Assembly: GCA_013339895.1 (NCBI GenBank) | Contig: JABACO010000011.1 | Location: 7,264,137-7,328,136 of the forward strand | Source: Ephydatia muelleri | Lineage: Eukaryota > Porifera > Demospongiae > Spongillida > Spongillidae | Length of the DNA: 64,000 nucleotides | Reading direction: 5' to 3' | Shown: piece by piece, positions 57,304 through 64,000 of the stretch | Position numbering within the stretch: the first letter of the stretch is position 1 | How the letters are laid out: every line of letters starts with the position of its first letter | The notes under the pieces: generated by a model | The model's database searches: none | Told to the model about the DNA's origin: nothing | Seen by the model: only the letters and a program-made list of their open reading frames with translations | Program-made: the position numbers and the translations under genes

Positions 57304-58109
57304 TAGACCTTATTCGACCGCAATTATGAATAAATTATTGCGTGACTTGCATGTGACATGATTGATTGTTTATTGAGAAAGGCGTCGCCGTTATTGAGTA
57401 TGGCTGAACAATCGGATGCGTTTAAGCAGCTTGATGCAGTCGGGAAGTCACGCTATAATGAGAAACTTGGTATGCTAGGCATAACAACAGATCCGTACAT
57501 GACTCCAAAAGATGCTTGGGACTACAACCCCTCTCGTTGGCCTGACGAACATAATAAATGCAACGCTTTGCGAGTTCATGACATACGAAGACGGGTATAC
57601 GAAGGGTTCAAAACATAATCTCCCAGTGCAGAAACCGTCGTAGAATACACCGAGTGAATTTAAAAAAACATACATGTCTAAAGGAATGAAGCTAGCCTTA
57701 CACAAACCATACTATATTAAATTAAGTGTTTGAATGATAAGTCACTAAGTTCTTACAGGCCATTCAGCAAAAACACATCTCCCAGTGCGTAATGGTGCGC
57801 TACGTACAAATTCAGTAACACAGTACCTCTAATATGTACACGAAGCAACGTAGCCTTACACAAAGCCTTTGTGCGCCATTTATAATAATTTTTCCCGCGT
57901 AACAGAGTTCAAAAGTCAAACAACATCGACTACTGGGAATTTTGTAATGGTTACAACCATTTTTATGACATAAAGGCATAGCAAAAAAATACAGCTTTAC
58001 TTACAACAAAACTGTCGCACAATTCTCGTCGATGTCACGTGACTTAATGGTCAATATTGCTACAAGCGCGTGACATTTATATATTCATATTGCGGTCGAA
58101 TAAGGTCTA
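57304..58109. mobile_element. TIR DNA transposon, 806 bp, with short internal ORF
   Basis: Left end TAGACCTTATTCGACCGCAA, right end its complement TTGCGGTCGAATAAGGTCTA. TA borders are part of the TIR or a TA target duplication. The right end abuts copy 2 of the dispersed repeat, so one inserted beside or into the other. Long AT-rich noncoding sequence fills the right half. Confidence 0.8.
57358..57618 (+). pseudogene. Short ORF inside the TIR element, possible transposon-encoded N-terminus
   Basis: 86 codons from ATG 57358; ATG 57400 also possible. It reads KSRYNEKLGMLGITTDPYMT and WDYNPSRWPDEHNKCNALRV. The R-Y-x-E-K-L...D-P-Y...W pattern resembles the start of proteins carried by ISL2EU-type elements, recalled from memory and not checked. 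It ends at a TAA with no further domain. Confidence 0.35.
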
Positions 58110-58577
58110 TACAATAAATTAATATAATAGCTTCACCATAATGCATTAGCAGTGAGCTAGGGTTGGTGGGTGTCCCTCTAGCTGGCAGTCTAGACCTATG
58201 GGAATTGGGGGGAGGAGGCTAGGGAAAAGGTTTCCACTTAGCTACCTGGCTTGCTATTGGCTCAGATCATCACCAGCAGCCTCGTTAATCTTCAGCTGAA
58301 TTAACTTATTGTGCACATTTATTCAACATTAGACAATAATTGCCAATATTTATTAAATAATTTTGGCAGATGACGCAATGGCATACTTATATGAATAAAT
58401 TATGCGCGGTAGAAATTAATTTTTTGTTTTGATTTTAGTTAAAGAATGGTTAATGGAATAATTTTTCAAAGTACATATATCATAATCTGACCGATTTATA
58501 GTACATTATAAACTTGTTTAAAATTCAATTTGAAATAAAAAGCAAGATGACCGCCTATGTATGGGCCATTTCTGGAT
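58110..58577 (+). repeat. Dispersed repeat, copy 2
   Basis: Second copy of the repeat at 55,016-55,474; it has an extra GAATAAATTAT near 58,393-58,404. Sequence beyond the end (58,578) is unrelated to that after copy 1. Confidence 0.85.
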
Positions 58578-58754
58578 ATGATCTACTGAATCTGCTGGGC
58601 AGGTCAATGATGAGCAACAATGTGTGTGTAGCAATCTTCGCAGCATAGTTAAGGAGGAATATGGTGCTTGACTTCGACTCCTGGAGATCAGATCAGTAGA
58701 TGTCATGGCCTCTTTAGATCCTTTGGAATGGTAGAAAATGCATAACACACAATT

Positions 58755-58890
58755 TCCATTATTGCAAAGCTTGCTCGAAAGTATCTGGCTATTCTTGCAT
58801 CATCCGCCCCTTCAGACGGAGTGTTTTCAAGAGCCAAGTTGATCCAGGAGCGTCTACGATGGTACCTACTTCCCCAACGGCTGGAGGCAT
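58755..58890 (+). pseudogene. hAT transposase C-terminal dimerisation domain fragment
   Basis: The plus-strand frame reads AKLARKYLAILASSAPSDGV and then FSRAKLIQERLRWYLLPQRL. The L-A-x-x-x-L-x-I-x-A-S-S-A-P-S-x-x-V-F-S motif is the hallmark of the hAT dimerisation region. Only about 45 codons remain before the palindrome. Confidence 0.75.
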
Positions 58891-58939
58891 CAGTTACTAA
58901 AGCCGCTTTAGTAACTGATGCCTCCAGCCGTTGGGGAAG
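58869..58939. repeat. Perfect palindrome, 35-nt arms with 1-nt centre
   Basis: Left arm starts CTTCCCCAACGGCTGGAGGC and the right arm is its exact complement ending GCCGTTGGGGAAG; centre at 58904. The left arm is the end of the hAT fragment, so the right arm is an inverted copy of coding sequence. Confidence 0.95.
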
Positions 58940-59040
58940 GCATTGATCAATTAAGGTCTCATGTATTGCATAATTACTACTGCCATTATTATTTTCATAC
59001 ATCTGTTTTATGAAATGAATGTATATTTGTTCTTTTCATT

Positions 59041-60290
59041 GTGTTTGCAGCGACTAGTTTTATAGATGACATAGGAAGCATCATTACTGCTGAAATGGCA
59101 CCAAATGAAATTGAAGACAAAGTGAAAAAACTTAGCAGTGCACAGAAATTTCATTTATTGAAGCATCATGTTGTTCCAATGGCAGATTTTGTCTTCCCAA
59201 CTAAGTTCTATGGAGAATGCCAAAGGTTTTTCCAGTTACGATGGGTGAAAGAATATCCATGATGGTGTATAGTATGGTTCTTTGATGGAGCATTCTGCAT
59301 TTCACGTGCCTTGCTTGCAAATGATAGAAAAGGTCTTGGCACACTATTGAACCATCCTTTCACTAAATGGCACAAAAGAAAGCTAAAGTACATGTAATTC
59401 ATAGCCAGCATTGAAAACCCACAGCAACCGTTTCTGTGATGCATGATACTAAGAGAGCAGAAAACATTGTAAGGAACAGGCACATTGTCAAATGCATAGC
59501 AGAGTGTGTCTTGTTCTGTGGAAGGCAGTGCATCCCACTTCGAGGGGGACAATGAAGGTGGTTTGGATAAGGGAAATCCAGGAAACTTTTTATCCTTGTT
59601 GCGCATGATGTCTAACCATGATGATATTCTAAGAAAGCATTTGGAGCAGCCAATGTTTAAAACTGCTACTTATATCTCTCCTACAATCCAAAATGAAATA
59701 ATACATTATTGGAAAAGACCTCATACAGACAAGGCTTGTTAAAGAGATCAAAATTTTACCATCATGGCTGATGATGTTGCATCACACAATGTTGAACAGA
59801 TGGCTCTGTGTGTAAGATCTGTTGATGAACACCAAAACATTAGGGAAGAATTCTTACGGCAGTTTTCCAAACCTCTAAGGACGACTGGTTATCATTTGGC
59901 AGAAGAAATCAAATCTGCTTTGCAAGAACTGGACATCAAACTGGAATATATGAGAGGTCAGGGATACGTGGTGCAGCATCAATGAGCAGTACTCGTGTAG
60001 GTGTTCAGGCAAGAATAATGCAAGATGCTCCAAAAGCATTTTATATTCACTGCAGTGGACATTGTTTAAATCTTTTAAATCTTCTAGGACTAGTTCCTGC
60101 TATTATATGTAACAAGGATATCAGCATCAATGGAGCAGTTGATATACTACAAAGATGACTTACCTTCCCCAGAACTAATTGATATGGAGCTTGTAAGATG
60201 GAAGAGCAAATTTGAAGGGAAACAAGTTAAGATAATACCTGACAGCTGTGCAAAAGCAATTAAAGTGTGTGACAAGGTAATATTTCAGTT
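59041..60290 (+). pseudogene. hAT-type (TTF zinc finger/DUF4371-like) transposase relic
   Basis: Pieces in several frames: SSAQKFHLLKHHVVPMADFV and FPTKFYGECQRFFQLRWVKE (59,130-59,260), then a WMVYSMV, DGAFCISRALLAND, LNHPFTKWHKK stretch (59,258-59,380), then NPGNFLSLLRMMSNHDDILR and ISPTIQNEI (59,570-59,700), MADDVASHN and NIREEFLRQF (59,764-59,860), MRGQGYVVQ with SSTRVGVQARIMQDAP (about 59,950-60,030) and IHCSGHCLNLL (about 60,045-60,075). The order and motifs match TTF/DUF4371-type hAT transposases. Many stops and frameshifts make it dead. Confidence 0.7.
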
Positions 60291-60984
60291 CTACTACAAA
60301 TAGCATGTACACTCCCAGTCACATCTTGCGAGTGTGAACGCTTTGCGTAGACTGAATACATACATTCGTGCTAGCATGACCGAAGAACGGCTAACTAACC
60401 TAGCTCTGATACATCGGAAGTTTCGTTAGAAACTTCCATATAGGATTTGACCCCGGCTATGAATATAATTAAAAATACGCGACCCGTCTGTAACAAGACT
60501 CCCGATGATCGGATCGTTTAGCTTGTTTTAGCAATCGATCTATAAGTAAAAAATGAGCAGTTTTGTTTTTGTTTCATGTCGTAGAACCGCGTGGTTGTAG
60601 AGAACAAAAGGGTACTGTCCGTCCTCGTACCCAGTCCCGGAACAATGGGCGGATCTCCTCCTTCTCTTCTTCTTCTTGGCAATACATAACTCGGGATAGG
60701 AACACTTTTAAACGATGTAATTTTCACCAATAGCTTCAGAATTGGCTGGAAGAGGTCCTTTATGGATCAAATATATATTGGTAAACAATCGACTATACGA
60801 CTATACGGCCTATGTAAGACGTATATCTAATTATACGTCTTATGTAAGACGTATAATTAGATATCTATGCACGGTACAGTGTATGTATAAAGCGATTCAA
60901 TCGGCGTTTTTATGGTGCGGAATCCGTGCCAAAAATAGAAATTTTTATGAGGGGGAAATTTTTCGTGACATACCTCGTTAATCG
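60291..60984. other. No gene seen; AT-rich with a hairpin
   Basis: Unique sequence with an imperfect hairpin at 60823-60864: arms ATATCTAATTATACGTCTT and its exact complement, 19 nt each, loop ATGT. TATGTAAGACGTAT is also repeated at 60811 and 60841. Confidence 0.5.
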
Positions 60985-61395
60985 TGCCAAAATTACCTCG
61001 CGGAACTCATGAGGGTGAAATTTTTTATGAGGTACCTCGCGGAACTCGTGAGGGTGAAATTTTTTATGAGGTACCTCGCGGAACTCGTGAGGGTGAAATT
61101 TTTTATGAGGTACCTCGCGGAACTCGTGAGGGTGAAATTTTTTATGAGGTACCTCGCGGAACTCGTGAGGGTGAAATTTTTTATGAGGGTACCTCGCGGA
61201 ACTCGTGAGGGTGAAATTTTTTATGAGGTACCTCGCGGAACTCGTGAGGGGTGAAAAATTTTATGAGGGACCTCGCGGAACTCGTGAGGGTGAAATTTTT
61301 TCTGAGGTACCTCGCGGAACTCGTGAGGGTGAATTTTTTTTCTGACGTACCTCGCGGAACTCGTGAGGGTGTCATGCTGTACCTCATGGAACTCA
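60985..61395 (+). repeat. 39-bp minisatellite, about 10 units, open in frame
   Basis: Core ACCTCGCGGAACTCGTGAGG followed by GTGAAATTTTTTATGAGGT. Unit starts at about 60994, 61034, 61073, 61112, 61151, 61191, 61230, 61270, 61309 and 61349, then a degenerate unit. Because 39 is a multiple of three, the plus strand encodes a 13-residue repeat (EGEIFYEVPRGTR) and other frames stay open too. Single-base slips at about 61187 and 61250 shift the frame. No sign that it belongs to a gene. Confidence 0.9.
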
Positions 61396-61679
61396 CCCGA
61401 TGGTGAAATTTTATCCTCTCTATTAATGAGGATATGCAATACCTTTAATTAGAAACAAAAACGTTATATTAATTTCTCTATTGTGAAGTCCCCATTATAA
61501 CTAAGACGTACCCGCAGTTGTATTATCACGAGAAGGAAGAAGGATTGCACTAGCACTTTACCTCGTGCCGATTACGATATTAATCAGGTCTGTGCTACTT
61601 ACCTCCTCTTCTGTCGCTCTCCCATTTTGGGCATTAAGTAGAATTAATCAAACTGCCATTTCGATGCCTTCTTTGCTGC

Positions 61680-62440
61680 CGCTGCAGCTCTAAAGGCACT
61701 AGTAGCAACTGTGCATGTTGTAAATCAGGCAGCCTATGTTCTTCATGTACACCTGGACGTCTTGGCCATTGTGCAAATCATGGCTCCCACTTCTATTTCC
61801 ATCGTGGCTCCACCCAACACTACTGTTACATCTACCATTTCTACTCCCATCATCCCTCAACCATCTGCATTGCTCTTAATACTGACTGAAACAATTCAAC
61901 AGCAAGTTGAAGCCCAGAAGTAGTTCAAACAAAAAAACCATGCAGGATAATGCTTTTAAGCCTAGCTGTCCCCAAGCTAACTAATTCCACTCATCGACAA
62001 TCAATGGACTGGCTCAAGACAAAGGTGCATCCAACAGGTTGACAACTCTACCCATTGATGAGAATGGCTTTACCTTACATAAATCAGGCAATTCGATCAG
62101 AGTTTTCAATCCCTATATTCCTCCAACCACACACTCACTATCCAGCTGACATGAAAACATCAAAAAGAGAGAATATGAGCTTCGTATCCGTGAGGTTGAA
62201 CGGGCATCATTCACTCTGATAGTCCTCTCCTCAACTGGAGGGATGGGCAGCATTGCCATGACAACCTACAATATTAGTACCTACAATACATCATACAGAC
62301 AGACCATGGGTTGGCTTTGTGCCATCTTTCCTTTTCACGGTTATGCTCCTCCATCCAATGCATCAGAGGAGCACGATCCAATCAGGGGCATGCTATTCTC
62401 CTTCCTTCCTCTGAACAGACAGTCAGTGAATCTGTGATAC
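61680..62440 (+). pseudogene. Retroelement ORF C-terminal relic
   Basis: Pieces in different frames: SSNCACCKSGSLCSSCTPGR and LGHCANHG (61,698-61,790) form a Cys-rich segment; near 62,150-62,250 a frame reads NIKKREYELRIREVERASFT and LIVLSSTGGMGSIAMTTYN; MGWLCAIFPF follows (about 62,309). The K-K-R-x-Y-x-x-R-x-x-E-V-E-x-x-S-F-T-x-L-V...G-G-M-G pattern is, from memory, typical of a region downstream of RT in many invertebrate non-LTR elements. Stops and shifts show it is dead. Confidence 0.45.
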
Positions 62441-64000
62441 CTCTCCTCTGTCCATATGAACAATGAGTATACATGTAGCCATTCCCTAATCGCACATGTA
62501 TATATTATTATTATGTAACATTTTCGTGGAAAAAGGTTTCCCATTCCAGCCACAAATACTGTACTTGTACTGTCACCCTATAGAATTGTGTAATCACCAG
62601 TGGTCCACCGTACGTAGCTGCCTATATTCACTTATGCGACTTCACTTGTAACTCAAAATGCAGTCATTCATGTGTACTTGCACTGATGGGTGGAAATAAA
62701 TGTGTACAGAAAGTACCATGGCTTCACAGTTCAGAAACGGCACGTCAGTGCTATTGAAAACAAATAGACAGAAATTGTTTGAGTATGCAATTTAGGCTCG
62801 AAAGATGAGTGAACTTTACTATTATCCACATAAAGCAGCACGCACACACACACACACAGACACACCAAGTCACTAAAAAGCTCTGACAACATCTGAGGAG
62901 CTGAGATACATATAGTGTGTTCTATAGACACAATGTTTGTGCTGCATGCTGATTCAGATCTCCACTGAAGGCTCCTGGTCCCTGAACATGCCTCAAGAGG
63001 TGATTACTCTGACCTGGAGAGTGCAGTAAGGGCAATCTTCTCTTTTCTCCTTTCCCCTCACATACTCCCTCCGTCAAAGCCCTTCCCAGACCAATGGCCT
63101 GGTTACACTGCTCTCTGCAACGGCTATACCCAACACCACCAGCTTGCGCAGTACAGTTCATTTTAGGGGCACTTATAGGCAACGGAGCAGGCCCTGTCAG
63201 TATGTCTGTCGAGAGGCGACTTTAGATGTTGGTCTGAGTCTCTATGATTAATGTCTAATTTACTGGATGTCATCGTGGGGGTACATTTGTTTACTGTGTA
63301 GTACGGAAAATAAATTTATTCATGTTCTTCATCCCTGACAGTGCATGCTAGTTGTACAAGTCCTTTGGAGCTTGGCCCATGCAAAATTGCCAAGCTCTGA
63401 TTCCTTATGGAGCCCCACCCTTGACTGACTAACACCACAGAAACTAGAGATATGATTTGTGGTTGCTGGTTACATACAGGTCACAACAGCCTGCCATCCT
63501 TTGTGGCATCTGCATGTTAGGTGGTGCAATGTGGACCTCCAGCACAGGTAATGTTGAGTAGCACTGCACGAGTACTCTAGCAGGTAATAAGAATGACATC
63601 AACAAGTGCAAGGCAACATCATTGCCATGGTTATGCAATACAACAGGAAATTGAGATTTGTGAGTCCCAAAGCTTGAGATACTTGCTCTTGTAACTTGGG
63701 GTGAGATTTAAATAGGAGTAATTATAATTAAACACACTTTTTCAGAGCAACAGTTATGCAGACCCAACCCCTGACCTGGTTTTTATATCACAGGTCTAGG
63801 GTAAATTCATGATGAAACCATGGGATTGAGTGCTTCCCTTACATCCAAATGGGAGATTAATCAATCCTATTCATTTGAATTCTCTGGGGGGGGGGGGGGG
63901 GGGGGGGGGGGGTGAATCATATACCTGGATTATTTTAACCAGCAATTGCATGCTCCAAGCCTAAATCAGTCGTGATAAATGAGATTTACGGAAGGCTTAA
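62441..64000. other. No gene seen
   Basis: Non-coding or unrecognised sequence to the window edge. It holds a short CA run (62,841-62,860) and a poly-G tract. Open frames are short and carry no recognisable domains. Confidence 0.4.
63886..63912. repeat. Poly-G run of about 27 nt
   Basis: Uninterrupted G after CATTTGAATTCTCT. Could form a G-quadruplex or be an assembly weak point; length uncertain in most sequencing technologies. Confidence 0.9.

Noticed and set aside
60985..61395. Minisatellite as a structural protein gene
   Set aside because: No start context, splice sites or flanking domains, and single-base slips break the frame.

Overview
This is animal nuclear DNA, most likely from a sponge (demosponge). 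The two recognisable host genes have introns mostly of 50-160 bp with GT-AG borders. One encodes an ankyrin-Roc-COR-Death protein and the other an Ig/FN3 single-pass receptor, both families that are prominent in sponges. The rest is a varied mix of transposon relics (DIRS, LINE, Gypsy, hAT, pogo/Tigger, TTAA-flanked and foldback elements). No rRNA, tRNA, CRISPR or bacterial operon was seen. Species assignment is inference.

Layout. (1) 1-36,700: a divergent tandem array, all in one orientation, that continues past the left edge. Each unit (about 160-790 bp, typically 500-660) holds a TG-rich tract, a T-rich tract, a branch-point-like TTAAC, a pyrimidine tract and then an invariant core: splice acceptor (usually CTACAG), exactly 3 nt, splice donor (usually GTAAGT). 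I count 49 cores. The 3 nt vary greatly (15 triplets, no stop codon) while the flanking AG and GT are almost invariant. I read this as an array of candidate single-codon microexons. The array is interrupted by a DIRS-type composite insertion (4,440-9,395), a LINE (22,510-25,443), and several DNA elements at 16.5, 20.7, 32.9 and 34.4 kb. (2) 37,280-43,884: an ANK-Roc-COR-Death gene on the same strand. Its first visible exon starts in phase 0, 624 bp after the last core, so a 3-nt exon would add exactly one residue at the start of an ankyrin repeat. A Gypsy element with very short LTRs sits in its first intron, and an in-frame TGA interrupts its Death-domain exon. (3) 45,740-49,612: a nine-exon, single-pass Ig/FN3 receptor whose cytoplasmic tail carries tyrosine motifs. 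(4) 49,613-64,000: repeat-rich sequence with a tandem duplication, a minus-strand relic of a second receptor tail with the same CDAYG-type motifs, hAT relics (one internally inverted), retroelement fragments, a TIR element, a 39-bp minisatellite and several palindromes.

How it may fit together: if the array is transcribed with the ANK-Roc-COR-Death gene, alternative inclusion of single-codon exons could swap one residue in the ankyrin hairpin region of an intracellular signalling protein. Splice-site structure, spacing and phase are visible in the sequence. Inclusion in mature mRNA is inference and needs RNA evidence.
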